From Planococcus kocurii (GTDB lineage Bacteria > Bacillota > Bacilli > Bacillales_A > Planococcaceae), in assembly GCF_001465835.2 (NCBI RefSeq), contig NZ_CP013661.2, positions 2,844,501-2,908,500 of the forward strand: a stretch of 64,000 nucleotides of DNA, given 5' to 3'. The notes beneath the pieces were generated by a model, which was given only the letters and a program-made list of their open reading frames with translations, did no database searches and had not been told where the DNA came from. The translations under genes and the position numbers were made by a program. Shown one piece after another: positions 43,809-53,880 of the stretch; positions within the stretch are counted from its first letter, which is position 1, and every line of letters starts with the position of its first letter.

Positions 43809-45542
43809 ATGGGAGTAGCAAATTGGGGAATGATTTGGACGGCAATTATGCCGCTAGCCGTCATTCTCTATTATTTCTTTAGAAAAAAGTACAAAGACCA
43901 GCGCGTTTCTTCAACGTTATTTTGGCAAGAACGAATGAAAGAGCTGCAAGCATCGCCTTATTTAAAAAAATTGCAGCATCATTTATTGTTTTATCTTCAA
44001 TTAGTAGCTCTTATTTTTTGTGTAGTGGCGTTAATCGAGCCTTTCAGCGAATCGGAAACATTAGCTGGTAATGATTTTATATTTATTGTCGATACGTCAG
44101 CAACGATGCTAGCTGGTTCTCCAACGCATTTTGAAAAGCAGCAGGTCCAAATGAAGAAATTGGCGTCACAAGCAGGAGGTAAGCCTGTGACAATTGTTAC
44201 GACGGGTGTTAGCCCGGAAGTGGTCATTCGCAATGAGCAAAATGTTGAGCGAGTCGAAAAAGCAATTGACGAATTAGCGGTAAGTTACGAAAATGCCGAA
44301 ATGGAGCAAACGATTTTATTTGCGGATACGCTCGCGACTAATGACTCAACGATTATTCATATTTTTACCGATTACTTGGACCGTGCCATCCTTGCCAATA
44401 AAACCGGACAAAGTTATCAAGTTCATGGATTTTCAGAAAAACTGACTAATGTAGCCATTCGCCAATTGGGTCTTTCAGAAACGGACAATGGGATAAGAGG
44501 TATAGTTCAAGTAGTTAATAATAGCGAAAAAACGATGAATGCTACTGTCCGTTTATCGTCTGGCAGTTTCGAGAAAGCAGTAGAAGTAAAACTCGAAGCG
44601 GCGGAAGAATTGCTCGTTCCGTTTGAAGCGTTGCCAAATCATAAGCTATGGCAAGCAGAACTAGAGGTATCGGATGATTATGCGGCGGATAACACAATGG
44701 CAACATATCTAGCCCCACCAGTTAACGCAATTGTCATTGACTCGGCTTTGCATGAATTAATCGCAAGTGGTTTTCGTTCACTCGCTTTAGATGTTAGTTT
44801 AGCCGAAGCCACTCAATTGCAGCCTGACGCTGGATTACCCATAGTTACGAATCAACGTGACTTACTAGAAGCAACAACACCCATTTTAATGTTTGGGCGA
44901 AATGATGAAAATCCGTTTGAAGTGACCGGACAAATTGAGACAAAGCCGCATCCGCTTTTCACATATGCCTCATTGGATGAAGTTTATGTTTCACAACTGT
45001 ACCCATCTTTTGAAAACTATGAAACCATCGCCACCATAGATGACCATCCGTTTATTCAAATTTCTCCAAAAGGAGATATTGTCGTGCTGACAGATATTCA
45101 ATTGACCGACTGGCCTCTTTCTCCTTCTTTCCCTTTGTTTTTATGGAGCGCCATGGAAAGTTTATCAGGCGATGCGGAATTTCTTGGTTTTTTCCAACCG
45201 AACGAACACCGATCTGTATCGTTAGCTTCACCAACCGGAGAATGGGGAATTTTTCGAGACGGTGCTTATCGCCATTCCTATATTGAAGGGAACGGTCCTT
45301 TTGCGGCACCTAATGAACCGGGTGTTTACCAAGTGGTGGGTGACGAAAAAGACATGACTATGATTGTACAGTTAACTTCTCAAGAAAAAGAGCTTTCTGC
45401 TGGGGCGTCTTATGCAATGGGGCAGGCGAAAGCAGCACAAGATACCGTCCGCTTTTCGTTTGTGCCATTTATTATAGGAATTGTCTTACTGTTAGTGCTT
45501 CTGGAATGGGAGGTGTATCGTCGTGGAATTACAACTCGATAA
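43809..45542 (+). CDS. BatA-type membrane-anchored VWA protein
   Basis: 577 aa. The N-terminal ~80 residues are a BatA (aerotolerance) module: helix MIWTAIMPLAVILYYFF, the loop KDQRVSSTLFW, and helix LLFYLQLVALIFCVVALIEPF. A VWA domain follows with the MIDAS-like strand FIFIVDTSATMLAG (D-T-S-A-T; Thr replaces the final Ser of DxSxS). Next come a beta domain and a GATase-like segment; the C-terminal helix is VRFSFVPFIIGIVLLLVLLEWEVY, quoted in part. GGTGAAGCGGT site. It overlaps the next gene by 20 bases, so the two are coupled. Confidence 0.88.
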   Translation: MGVANWGMIWTAIMPLAVILYYFFRKKYKDQRVSSTLFWQERMKELQASPYLKKLQHHLLFYLQLVALIFCVVALIEPFSESETLAGNDFIFIVDTSATMLAGSPTHFEKQQVQMKKLASQAGGKPVTIVTTGVSPEVVIRNEQNVERVEKAIDELAVSYENAEMEQTILFADTLATNDSTIIHIFTDYLDRAILANKTGQSYQVHGFSEKLTNVAIRQLGLSETDNGIRGIVQVVNNSEKTMNATVRLSSGSFEKAVEVKLEAAEELLVPFEALPNHKLWQAELEVSDDYAADNTMATYLAPPVNAIVIDSALHELIASGFRSLALDVSLAEATQLQPDAGLPIVTNQRDLLEATTPILMFGRNDENPFEVTGQIETKPHPLFTYASLDEVYVSQLYPSFENYETIATIDDHPFIQISPKGDIVVLTDIQLTDWPLSPSFPLFLWSAMESLSGDAEFLGFFQPNEHRSVSLASPTGEWGIFRDGAYRHSYIEGNGPFAAPNEPGVYQVVGDEKDMTMIVQLTSQEKELSAGASYAMGQAKAAQDTVRFSFVPFIIGIVLLLVLLEWEVYRRGITTR

Positions 45543-48096
45543 ACCCATCTGGCTGTTGTTACTCATTCCGGTACTGTTTTATTTTGGCTGGTTTGCACTC
45601 AAGCATTTTTCAGCTAGCTCTAAAGTGATAAAGGCTGTGTTTGTTTTAAGAACCGTGGCTGTCACCTTGTTGATAGTTGCTTTGGCAACTCCTTCGTTAT
45701 TCAGTCCTGTAAAAGAAGAACAAGTTATTTTTCTTATGGACCGTTCTGCGTCTCTTGAAGGAATGCAAACAGCAATGACCGTGGCAATTGAAGAAGCAGT
45801 AGAGGCCAAAAAAGATTATCAATCTATCGCGGTCTATACATTTGCAGAGGATTTCCAAAGCTTGTTGCCAATGACTAACGATCCGCAACCTTTACCGGCA
45901 GAACTAACCGTTGGAAACAGTAGCCACACCAATATCGCGCGAGCGTTAGAACTTGCTTCAAATAGTGGAGATACCAACTTAGCGACGCGACTTGTTATTT
46001 TAACGGATGGCAATGAAACACAATCGTCTGCTATTGAAAGTTTAAATCGACTTCAGTCTGAGCGCCTTCAAGTGGATATCTGGCCGGTCGAACAAATCGC
46101 TAAAAATGATCTGGCGATTAGTCGCTTTGAAACACCTCCACGTGCATTTTTAGGTGAATCGCAAACGTTTACTGTAGCCATTGACTCAAGTACCGAATCA
46201 ACAGCTAAACTTATTTTTTCTGCTAATGATAAAGAGTTGGATAAGAAAGAAATCAAAGTTGTTGAAGGTCAAAATGTCTATAGCTATTCGTATCCTGCCA
46301 ATTCGGAAGGGCTTCAAAAGTATGAAGTCCGTTTAGAAACGGCGAAAGATGCGTACCTTGAAAACAATTCATTGTTTAGCATGACAGAAGTTTCTGGAAA
46401 CCCAGAAGTGTTAGTCGTCAATGGCGGTGTTCCAAGCCCAATTCCACGTTTATTGGATACAAATAATTTAAGCGTAACGGAACTAACTGCGGATCAATTG
46501 CCGAGTAGTTTGTCTGCCATCCTTCGTTACGATTCGATTATTTTTGATAATGTCTCTGGAACGTCTGTAGGAGAACAACAAATGACGATTATTGAACAAG
46601 CGGTTCGTCAATTTGGTGTTGGATTTATGATGGTTGGTGGCGATCAAAGCTTTGGCTTAGGTGGCTATTTTAAAACGCCAATTGAACAGTTATTGCCAGT
46701 CGAAATGGAAGTCAAAGGCAAGCATGAATTGCCTTCACTGGGATTGATGATTGTTATGGACCGTTCGGGAAGTATGATGGGCATGAAAATGGAACTAGCG
46801 AAAGAAGCAGCTGCTCGTTCGGTTGAATTGTTGCGTCCTGATGATACATTAGGAGTTATCGCATTTGATGACAAACCGTGGGAAATCTTACCGACAGCTA
46901 AAGTAGCAGATCCGGAAAATGCAGTAGATAAAATTTTAAGTATTACACCTGGTGGCGGAACTGAAATTTATCGTTCGTTGCAGCAAGCCTATATGGAACT
47001 AGAAGATTTAAAACTGCAGCGTAAACACATTATCCTGTTAACAGATGGACAATCGGCAACATCCAATGATTATGACGCGTTAATCGAAAATGGAAAAGAC
47101 AATAATATTACCTTATCGACCGTCTCCATTGGACAAGATGCAGATCGAAACTTACTAGAGCAACTAGCTAATACAGGTAGCGGGCGATTTTACGACGTTA
47201 CGGATGCCACGACAATTCCCGCTATTTTATCCCGTGAGACGATCATGATGTCACGAACATACATTGTGGATAAGCCATTTTATCCCGTGGTATACGACAG
47301 CAAATGGAATAATTTGTTTGCAGAAGGTGTCCCGCAATTGAATACCTATATTGCAACGACAGCGAAAAATACAGCAACGGTGGCACTCGAAAGTGAAGAA
47401 CAAGATCCGGTACTCGCGAGTTGGAATTATGGCCTTGGAAAAACAGTTGCTTTTACATCCGGAAGCGGGGCCTGGAGCGGTGATTTTCAGAGCTGGTCGA
47501 AGTGGCCAGAGTTTTGGAATAAAACTGTAGCTGAATTACAGCCTAGTTTTGAAGAAATTCCTTTTTCAGTGGTACGAAAAGAACAAGGCGTTTACACAGT
47601 CGAGGATCCTACTCATAGCTCGGCAATTTTAACGATTGCGGCAGTAGATGAGCAAGGCAACGAGATTCCGCTGCAGACGGAACCGGTAGCACCTGGAAAA
47701 GTAGACGTGAAAATCGATGCTGAACCCGGATTAGTATTTTTGAGCGTGAGTAACGAAACAGGAGCTGCCTATAAAACAGGCCTGACGATCCCTTATGGAG
47801 ATGAATACCACCCGGCAGAGGCAAACATGTCTTTACTAACAACATTGGCCAAACGGACAGGTGGACAGGTTTTAGAGACATTAGATGTAGCTTTTCGAGA
47901 TATGTCGTACAAGAGTGGTAGTATTCGGTCGATTCAGCTGATTGTCCTGTTTATCGCAATGGTCTTGTTTTTTGCGGATATCACGCTTCGTCGTTTCGGA
48001 CTACCGGCACCTCTAGTTAAGAAAAAAGCTACAAAAGAAAAAGATTCCTCGCCTATGGCAATTGATCAATTAATAAAAGCGAAAAGTAAAAAATAA
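45523..48096 (+). CDS. Dual-VWA, amidotransferase-fold membrane protein
   Basis: 857 aa, last gene of the operon. Two N-terminal helices (8-24, 36-56), a first VWA-like domain (VIFLMDRSASLEG, Asp about 73), a beta domain, a class I glutamine-amidotransferase-like fold (FGVGFMMVGGDQSFGLGGY) lacking a catalytic Cys at the elbow, and inserted in it a second VWA domain with perfect MIDAS start MIVMDRSGSMMG (Asp about 413) and LLTDGQSATSNDYD. A C-terminal helix (about 800-818, IQLIVLFIAMVLFFADITL) precedes a Lys-rich cytoplasmic tail. GTG start, GGGAGGTG site within the previous gene. Such proteins are typical partners of BatA proteins; ligand unknown. Confidence 0.9.
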   Translation: MELQLDKPIWLLLLIPVLFYFGWFALKHFSASSKVIKAVFVLRTVAVTLLIVALATPSLFSPVKEEQVIFLMDRSASLEGMQTAMTVAIEEAVEAKKDYQSIAVYTFAEDFQSLLPMTNDPQPLPAELTVGNSSHTNIARALELASNSGDTNLATRLVILTDGNETQSSAIESLNRLQSERLQVDIWPVEQIAKNDLAISRFETPPRAFLGESQTFTVAIDSSTESTAKLIFSANDKELDKKEIKVVEGQNVYSYSYPANSEGLQKYEVRLETAKDAYLENNSLFSMTEVSGNPEVLVVNGGVPSPIPRLLDTNNLSVTELTADQLPSSLSAILRYDSIIFDNVSGTSVGEQQMTIIEQAVRQFGVGFMMVGGDQSFGLGGYFKTPIEQLLPVEMEVKGKHELPSLGLMIVMDRSGSMMGMKMELAKEAAARSVELLRPDDTLGVIAFDDKPWEILPTAKVADPENAVDKILSITPGGGTEIYRSLQQAYMELEDLKLQRKHIILLTDGQSATSNDYDALIENGKDNNITLSTVSIGQDADRNLLEQLANTGSGRFYDVTDATTIPAILSRETIMMSRTYIVDKPFYPVVYDSKWNNLFAEGVPQLNTYIATTAKNTATVALESEEQDPVLASWNYGLGKTVAFTSGSGAWSGDFQSWSKWPEFWNKTVAELQPSFEEIPFSVVRKEQGVYTVEDPTHSSAILTIAAVDEQGNEIPLQTEPVAPGKVDVKIDAEPGLVFLSVSNETGAAYKTGLTIPYGDEYHPAEANMSLLTTLAKRTGGQVLETLDVAFRDMSYKSGSIRSIQLIVLFIAMVLFFADITLRRFGLPAPLVKKKATKEKDSSPMAIDQLIKAKSKK

Positions 48097-48116
48097 CACT
48101 TTTGTATTTTCCCATT

Positions 48117-48161
48117 AAACAACAGTAGCTCAGACCTAAAAGGTCTGAGCTACTGTTGTTT
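48117..48161. terminator. Bidirectional terminator
   Basis: Perfect 21-bp stem AAACAACAGTAGCTCAGACC(T) with a three-base loop, between the VWA operon and the convergent MFS gene. Confidence 0.95.
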
Positions 48162-49350
48162 AACTCCGGCTTGTAGCCAAAAGTTGTTGTTTTCGCATCG
48201 ACCAGGTGTTGGCGATAAAGAAACAGGTGATTAAAATGGCAGTTCCTAAAATATAAGGATAGCTCATATCGATATCAAAAAGAATACCTGCAAGTGCCGG
48301 ACCAATCATATTGCCAAGACTCATGTAGGCATTGTTCATACCGGCGGCAAAGCCTTGTTCATCACCCGCTAATTTTGAAATCAACGTATTGATCGCAGGT
48401 CGAAGTAGAGATGCTGCAGTGAAAAATACCGCTGATACTAAAAGAATAGCCCAGAAAGAACTAACGAACAGAATACCAATCATCCCAGCTGCAGATATGA
48501 GAAGGTTAACCAAAATAACTTTCATCTCACCGAAACGCTTAAAGAGTTTGTCGATTACAAATGTCTGAACAATAACGCCGACAAACCCACCAACTGTGAT
48601 TAACACAGCAATTTCTTTCGGTGTGAAACCAAATTTTTTATCGGCATATAATGCAATGGTCGATTGAAAGTTAGATAAACCAAAAGCGAAGATGAACATC
48701 ACCAATAACATGACGAAGTAAGGCGTATAAGTAGAACGCTTCATCTGTTGCAGCAAGTTTTCGGATTTTTTATCCGTTGCTTGAATCGTAGGAACCACAT
48801 TGGGTAGCACAGCGAAGGAGATCAACGCCGCAATTAAGGCAACTGCAGTAGCGATATAAAACGGAAATTGAATACTAACTTCGGCCAAAAAACCACCAAT
48901 ACCGGGACCAATCATAAAGCCGAGTGACATAGAAGCACCAAGCAGACCCATGCCTTTACCTCGTTCTTCGTATGTCGTGATATCTGCAACAAATGCCATC
49001 ATCGGAGGAATCAGGAATGCCGCTCCCAGTCCACTAAAGAAACGGGCAACATAAAGCATCCATAATTCGGTAGACATACCGAATGCTAGTTGAGACAACC
49101 CGAAAACAATCAATCCAAAGATAATTAGTTTTTTGCGACCATATTTATCAGAAAGTTGACCGGAAAGAGGAGAAAATAAGAATTGCGCTAAAGCAAAAGT
49201 GGCGATTAATGTACCGAGTGCTTGACCAGCGACGCCAAACGTATCTAAATAGGCAGGCATAATCGGAATGATTAATCCAATACCGCTCATCGCAATGAAC
49301 ATATTGAACATCAGCACATAAAGCGCTGATTTATTTGATTGTACGGCCAT
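48160..49350 (-). CDS. NorA/Bmr-like MFS drug exporter
   Basis: 12-helix drug:H+ antiporter, 396 aa. Motif D-like start FIAMSGIGLIIPIMPAYL, motif A SGQLSDKYGRKKLIIFG, helix-5 motif C LGASMSLGFMIGPGIGGFL. Size and motifs fit the DHA1 group (NorA, Bmr, TetA-like). GAAGGTCTCTCT precedes the ATG. Stands alone, transcribed toward the VWA operon. Substrate cannot be read; fluoroquinolone and dye export is typical for the group. Confidence 0.88.
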   Translation of the reverse strand: MAVQSNKSALYVLMFNMFIAMSGIGLIIPIMPAYLDTFGVAGQALGTLIATFALAQFLFSPLSGQLSDKYGRKKLIIFGLIVFGLSQLAFGMSTELWMLYVARFFSGLGAAFLIPPMMAFVADITTYEERGKGMGLLGASMSLGFMIGPGIGGFLAEVSIQFPFYIATAVALIAALISFAVLPNVVPTIQATDKKSENLLQQMKRSTYTPYFVMLLVMFIFAFGLSNFQSTIALYADKKFGFTPKEIAVLITVGGFVGVIVQTFVIDKLFKRFGEMKVILVNLLISAAGMIGILFVSSFWAILLVSAVFFTAASLLRPAINTLISKLAGDEQGFAAGMNNAYMSLGNMIGPALAGILFDIDMSYPYILGTAILITCFFIANTWSMRKQQLLATSRS

Positions 49351-49429
49351 AGAGAGACCTTCTTTCGTTATTATTTCGTATTACTAAATTTCAGTCTGTA
49401 GAATCTACATACTATACCCCAAAACGTCA

Positions 49430-49459
49430 AAAAAAAACAGGCAAACGTTCTGCCTGTTA
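49430..49459 (-). terminator. Terminator of the pot operon
   Basis: Minus-strand AACAGGCA / TGCCTGTT hairpin followed by a T run; its left edge abuts the potD stop codon. Confidence 0.8.
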
Positions 49460-50533
49460 GTTTTCCATATCCATTTTAAATTCCAAAAACAACTCGTTAT
49501 AAGTTCCCAGCATTTCAAGACCCAAATTCTCATAAACTTCTAGTCGTTCTCGCAGTTCTTCAGGAGGATAAAACCGTTTATCCTCTGTAACCTCGGGATC
49601 CATCAAAGCAATTGCTTGCTCGTTCGGTGTAGAGTACCCGACATAATCTGCGTTTTGAGCAGCTACTTCAGGATCTAACATAAAGTTGATAAAAGCATGA
49701 GCACCTTCTACGTTATCCGCAGTTTTAGGAATAATCATATTATCAAACCATAAATTCGAGCCTTCTTCTGGAACAACGTAATCAATGTCTTCGTTAACCC
49801 ACATGACGTCTGCAGCTTGGCCAGACCAAATAACAGCTACCGCTGCTTCCTCGCGTCGCATCATTTCAACAATTTCATCGCCAATAATGGCTTTAACGTT
49901 GGGACCCATTGTTTTCAACTTGTCTGTCGCTGCTCGCAATTCATCCATATCGGTTGAATTTAACGAATAGCCGAGGCTGTTTAACCCCAAACCAATCACT
50001 TCACGGGCGCTATCAACTAGGATGACTTCTTGTTCAAGTGACGGATCCCACAAGTCGTTCCAGCTTTCAAACGTCTGTCCGTCTAGTAAGGTAGGATTAA
50101 AGGCTATACCGACAGTCCCCCAAAAATAAGGAATAGAATATTCATTGCCTGGATCAAAAGGCAAATCAAGAAAATAAGGATCAATATTTTTCAAGTTTGG
50201 AATCAGCGCATGGTCAATCGGTTGTAGTAATTTGTTTTCCTTCATTTTTTCAATCGCATATTCAGAAGGCATCGCGACATCATAAGTGGTTCCGCCTTGC
50301 TCAATTTTTGTCATCATTGATTCGTTTGAATCGAATGTTTCATAAACTACAGAGATATTGGTTTCTTCTTCGAATTGCCTGATTAGTTCAGGATCAATAT
50401 ATTCGCCCCAGTTGTAGACAGAAATGGTACCACCGCCTGAAGTTGCTGAACTTTTTTCCAATACATTGACGGTATACAACAGTATGGTCGAAATGACAAC
50501 AATCGCGATTGCAACTCTCACAAGTTCTTTCAT
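49457..50533 (-). CDS. potD: Polyamine ABC transporter substrate-binding protein
   Basis: Spermidine/putrescine-binding protein, 358 aa. After the N-terminal hydrophobic segment (VRVAIAIVVISTILLYTV) the mature part begins ISVYNWGEYIDPELIRQFEEE, quoted in part: the PotD hallmark NWGEYI. Further family blocks: TYDVAMPSEYAIEKM and YSIPYFWGTVGIAFN. There is no lipobox Cys, so it would stay membrane-anchored through an uncleaved segment rather than by lipid. ATGA overlap with potC. Confidence 0.92.
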   Translation of the reverse strand: MKELVRVAIAIVVISTILLYTVNVLEKSSATSGGGTISVYNWGEYIDPELIRQFEEETNISVVYETFDSNESMMTKIEQGGTTYDVAMPSEYAIEKMKENKLLQPIDHALIPNLKNIDPYFLDLPFDPGNEYSIPYFWGTVGIAFNPTLLDGQTFESWNDLWDPSLEQEVILVDSAREVIGLGLNSLGYSLNSTDMDELRAATDKLKTMGPNVKAIIGDEIVEMMRREEAAVAVIWSGQAADVMWVNEDIDYVVPEEGSNLWFDNMIIPKTADNVEGAHAFINFMLDPEVAAQNADYVGYSTPNEQAIALMDPEVTEDKRFYPPEELRERLEVYENLGLEMLGTYNELFLEFKMDMEN

Positions 50534-51336
50534 AGTTTGGCGCCTCCAGTCCCAGGAGATTGTCCCGCACGTTGATTAAAGAAGTAATAGCCGAGAACCA
50601 AGCCAAGTGTTACAACAAATATTAATGCGGAAAGCGCATTGATGGTTAACGTGATTCCCGCTCGTGCCATTGAATAAATTTCGATGGATAAAGTCGAGAA
50701 ACCGTTTCCTGTGACGAAAAAAGTTACCGCAAAATCGTCTAACGAATAAGTTAATGCTAGGAAAAATCCAGCGAAAATACCCGGCTTAATATAAGGGATA
50801 ATTACGCGCGTCAAAATATCACGTTTCGATGCGCCAAGATCTGTTGCAGCATCGATCAATGACCGGCTCATTTCCTGAAGTTTTGGCAAAACCATAATCA
50901 CCACAATTGGAATACTAAAAGCAATGTGTGAAATTAAGACAGATGCAAAACCGAGTTTGACACCAACCAACGTGAACAAGATTAGAAACGATGCGCCAAT
51001 AATGACGTCTGGACTAACAATCAAAATGGTGTTTAAGGACAAAACAGCTTTGCGCGTTTTGCGATTTCGTAAAAATACGATACCAATAGCACCTAAAACA
51101 CCGATTGCTGTTGAAATAAGTGAAGACAATAAGGCAATAATTACCGTATTCATCAAAATAATGAGTAATCTTGTGTCATTAAAGACCGCACCATAATGCT
51201 CCCAAGTAAACCCTTCAAAACTCGACATTGTGCCACCACTATTAAAAGAATAAAAGATCAAGTAGAAAATAGGCGCATAGAGAATGGCAAAGACCAGCAC
51301 CAAATAGACTTTTGCTGTTTTACTTAGTTTTGCCAT
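50530..51336 (-). CDS. potC: Polyamine ABC transporter permease PotC
   Basis: 268-aa inner-membrane permease with six helices. The ABC permease EAA loop is LIDAATDLGASKRDILTRVIIPYIKPGI, quoted in part, with the conserved Gly. AAAGGAGGCTCG precedes the ATG, inside the end of potB (17-base overlap). Pairs with PotB to form the channel. Confidence 0.93.
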   Translation of the reverse strand: MAKLSKTAKVYLVLVFAILYAPIFYLIFYSFNSGGTMSSFEGFTWEHYGAVFNDTRLLIILMNTVIIALLSSLISTAIGVLGAIGIVFLRNRKTRKAVLSLNTILIVSPDVIIGASFLILFTLVGVKLGFASVLISHIAFSIPIVVIMVLPKLQEMSRSLIDAATDLGASKRDILTRVIIPYIKPGIFAGFFLALTYSLDDFAVTFFVTGNGFSTLSIEIYSMARAGITLTINALSALIFVVTLGLVLGYYFFNQRAGQSPGTGGAKL

Positions 51337-52144
51337 TATACGAGCCTCCTTTTTCTTTCTGACCTGTCAGCATCATAATGATGATCATAAACAAGATTAA
51401 AAACACTGCAATAGTTGAACCCATTCCCCAGTTTTGAGTAACGAGGAATTGCTGTTCAATTGCTGTTCCGAGCGTAATGACCTTGTTTCCTGCAATAAGA
51501 CGAGTAATAACAAAAAGCGACAGAGCGGGGATAAATACGGCTTGTATGCCTGACTTTACACCGTTGATGGCTAATGGAAAAATAACACGTCTAAATGTTG
51601 TGAAAGCTGAAGCACCTAAGTCTCGGGAAGCATCAATCAATGCAGGGTTTATTTTATCTAGCGAGTTGAAAATTGGCAGCACCATAAACGGAATAAAAAT
51701 ATAAACGGAAACAAAGATAAAACTGAAATCAGTAAATAAGATTTGCCAAGGACCTGCCCCGAGCGTTTGAAGAAGCTTGTTAGCAGGTCCATACAATCCG
51801 AAAATACCGATAAAAGCATAAGCTTTTAGCAATAAATTAATCCACGAAGGAATAATGATGAGTAGTAGCCAGAGTTGTTTGTGCTTTGTTTTTGTTAGCC
51901 AGTAAGCCGTTGGATAAGCAATCACAATAGTGATTAACGTAATCAAAAACGCATACCAGAAAGAACTCAGCGTCATCCGCAGATAAACAGAAGAAAAGAA
52001 ATTCTGATAATTTTCCAAAGTAAAAGCGCCAGTCAAATCCAAAAACGAAAAATAGAAGATTAACGCAATTGGCGCTATGACGAATAAGGCAATCCATAAA
52101 TAATAAGGGATAAGGTAAAGCGGACGTGAGGGGTTATCTTTCAT
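51320..52144 (-). CDS. potB: Polyamine ABC transporter permease PotB
   Basis: 274-aa permease with six helices and the EAA loop [24 protein letters not shown], quoted in part. Start placed at ATG 52144 ([17 protein letters not shown]), which overlaps the end of potA by 11 bases; a longer frame from 52180 would lie entirely over potA and adds a polar, unrelated leader. Operon order regulator-A-B-C-D is the standard arrangement for this transporter in Firmicutes. Confidence 0.92.
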   Translation of the reverse strand: MKDNPSRPLYLIPYYLWIALFVIAPIALIFYFSFLDLTGAFTLENYQNFFSSVYLRMTLSSFWYAFLITLITIVIAYPTAYWLTKTKHKQLWLLLIIIPSWINLLLKAYAFIGIFGLYGPANKLLQTLGAGPWQILFTDFSFIFVSVYIFIPFMVLPIFNSLDKINPALIDASRDLGASAFTTFRRVIFPLAINGVKSGIQAVFIPALSLFVITRLIAGNKVITLGTAIEQQFLVTQNWGMGSTIAVFLILFMIIIMMLTGQKEKGGSYNGKTK

Positions 52145-53240
52145 TGACTGACGCTCCGTAGGACTCCAGACGTGCATCAAACGCTTCTTCCGATTCGTTT
52201 AGACGCATCACGTGAATAGCTTCTGGTGAAAAATCTAAGCCGATTTGAGAACCGACTTCTACTTTTTTCGTAGAATGCACAAGCCATTCATTGCCAACTT
52301 CATCGATGGTTGAAATTTCAAAATGAACCCCTCTAAATAGTTGCGTATCAACCGTAACCATCATTTTGCCTTTTCCACTTGGCGTGATTTCCAAATCTTC
52401 TGGACGGATGACGATTTCCACTTGCTCATTCGGATTGAGTCCAGCATCGACACATTCAAAATTTTTATTGGCAAATCGAACTTGGTAATCCGCAATCATT
52501 TCTCCACTGACGATATTCGATTCTCCAATAAAGTCCGCAACAAAACGATTGATAGGTTCATCGTATATGTCCATAGGGGTGCCACTTTGCTGAATTTTCC
52601 CTGCATTCATAACGAAAATTTCATCCGACATGGCGAGCGCTTCTTCTTGGTCATGTGTGACAAAGACAAAGGTTTTGCCTAAACGCTGCTGCAGTTCCCG
52701 CAATTCATACTGCATCTCAGTGCGTAATTTCAAATCCAAAGCAGACAGTGGCTCATCTAGCAAAATAACTTCGGGGTCATTGACGATAGCTCGTGCAATT
52801 GCCACACGTTGACGCTGACCACCAGACATCTCTGAAATTTCTCTTTTTTCATAGCCTTGTAAGTTAACAAAAGCGAGTGCTTCTCGTACACGTCTTTCAA
52901 CTTCAGGACCTTTTACTTTCTTAATCCGCAAGCCAAACGCAATATTTTCAAAAACATTCAAGTGAGGAAACAGTGCGTAGTCTTGAAATACCGTATTCAC
53001 TTGACGCTGATTAGCAGGTACCGTGTTCATTTTTTTGTCTTCAATATAAATATTGCCGCTAGTAGGTGTTGCAAATCCTGCAATTAAACGTAAGATGGTT
53101 GTTTTTCCACAACCAGAAGGTCCAAGCAATGTATAAAATTTTCCTTTTTCGAGTTCGAAGCTAACATTATTTAAAACATTGCCGGCTCCTTCGTAAGTTT
53201 GCGTCACATTTTCAAAGCGAATGATGGGTATTTCCGCCAT
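52134..53240 (-). CDS. potA: Polyamine ABC transporter ATP-binding protein
   Basis: 368-aa ATPase of the spermidine/putrescine (MOI) class. Walker [14 protein letters not shown]-loop [17 protein letters not shown], signature [14 protein letters not shown], Walker [13 protein letters not shown], switch His VTHDQEEAL, then a TOBE domain in the last ~110 residues that binds regulators or substrate. CAGGAGGGATC site eight bases before the ATG. Fifteen bases after the regulator gene. Confidence 0.95.
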   Translation of the reverse strand: MAEIPIIRFENVTQTYEGAGNVLNNVSFELEKGKFYTLLGPSGCGKTTILRLIAGFATPTSGNIYIEDKKMNTVPANQRQVNTVFQDYALFPHLNVFENIAFGLRIKKVKGPEVERRVREALAFVNLQGYEKREISEMSGGQRQRVAIARAIVNDPEVILLDEPLSALDLKLRTEMQYELRELQQRLGKTFVFVTHDQEEALAMSDEIFVMNAGKIQQSGTPMDIYDEPINRFVADFIGESNIVSGEMIADYQVRFANKNFECVDAGLNPNEQVEIVIRPEDLEITPSGKGKMMVTVDTQLFRGVHFEISTIDEVGNEWLVHSTKKVEVGSQIGLDFSPEAIHVMRLNESEEAFDARLESYGASVNER

Positions 53241-53255
53241 AAGATCCCTCCTGAA

Positions 53256-53795
53256 TTATAAATAAGATTGTGTTGTGACAATGATCATTTCTGAAACACC
53301 ATCGCAATCATTGATAAGCTGATGATGATTAGAAGCTTCATAGTAAATTGAATCTCCAGCAGCTGCAGCGTACTGATGATCGCCAATCTGAAGCAGCACC
53401 TGTCCTTCAAGAACATAGATAAAGGTTTCTGCTGAAGATGGCTCAAACTCTTTAAAATGACCGTTTGCCTGAAGCGTTAAAAAGACAGGTTCTATTTCTT
53501 TTTCGTTGGATGTAGGAATGAGCCATTCCACTTCATAGCCCGCATCTTCATCAACATGTGCGATATGATCTGCGGTCGAATAGACGATTTTAACTTCGTG
53601 ATCCTCCGTAAAAAATTCTTTTGGCGTGGTTCCTAACACTTCGAGTAAACTAAAAAACGTTTCGATAGAAGGGGAATTCATGTCCCGTTCTAATTGGGAG
53701 ATAAAACCTTTACTCAAATCAGTCCTTTTTCCAAGCTCTTCTTGAGTTAATCCGTTTTTTAATCGAAGGCGTTTGATTTTTGTGCCGATATCCAC
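53256..53795 (-). CDS. XRE-cupin transcriptional regulator of the pot operon
   Basis: 179-aa regulator: N-terminal HTH_3 domain (IKRLRLKNGLTQEELGKRTDLSKGFISQLERD, quoted in part) and a C-terminal cupin sensor (FEPSSAETFIYVLEGQVLLQIGDHQYAAAAGDSIYY, quoted in part). The same architecture is used by PuuR and other polyamine-responsive regulators. GTG start with GAGGAGAACT at six to eight bases. First gene of the operon it likely controls, so autoregulation is expected; an AT-rich direct repeat in its leader is the candidate operator. Confidence 0.88.
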   Translation of the reverse strand: MDIGTKIKRLRLKNGLTQEELGKRTDLSKGFISQLERDMNSPSIETFFSLLEVLGTTPKEFFTEDHEVKIVYSTADHIAHVDEDAGYEVEWLIPTSNEKEIEPVFLTLQANGHFKEFEPSSAETFIYVLEGQVLLQIGDHQYAAAAGDSIYYEASNHHQLINDCDGVSEMIIVTTQSYL

Positions 53796-53834
53796 CAGAG
53801 TTCTCCTCGATTCTTTGTATATGAATATTTGCAG

Positions 53835-53867
53835 AAAGTTTAGTTAAAATATACTTTTAGTTTACTA
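53835..53867 (-). promoter_or_regulatory. Candidate operator in the pot leader
   Basis: Two similar AT-rich half-sites, plus-strand AAAGTTTAGTTAAAA (53835-53849) and CTTTTAGTTTACTA (53854-53867), sharing TTTAGTT about 20 bases apart (two helical turns). They lie between the -10 box and the regulator start. Confidence 0.4.
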
Positions 53868-53880
53868 ATAGCATATATTC

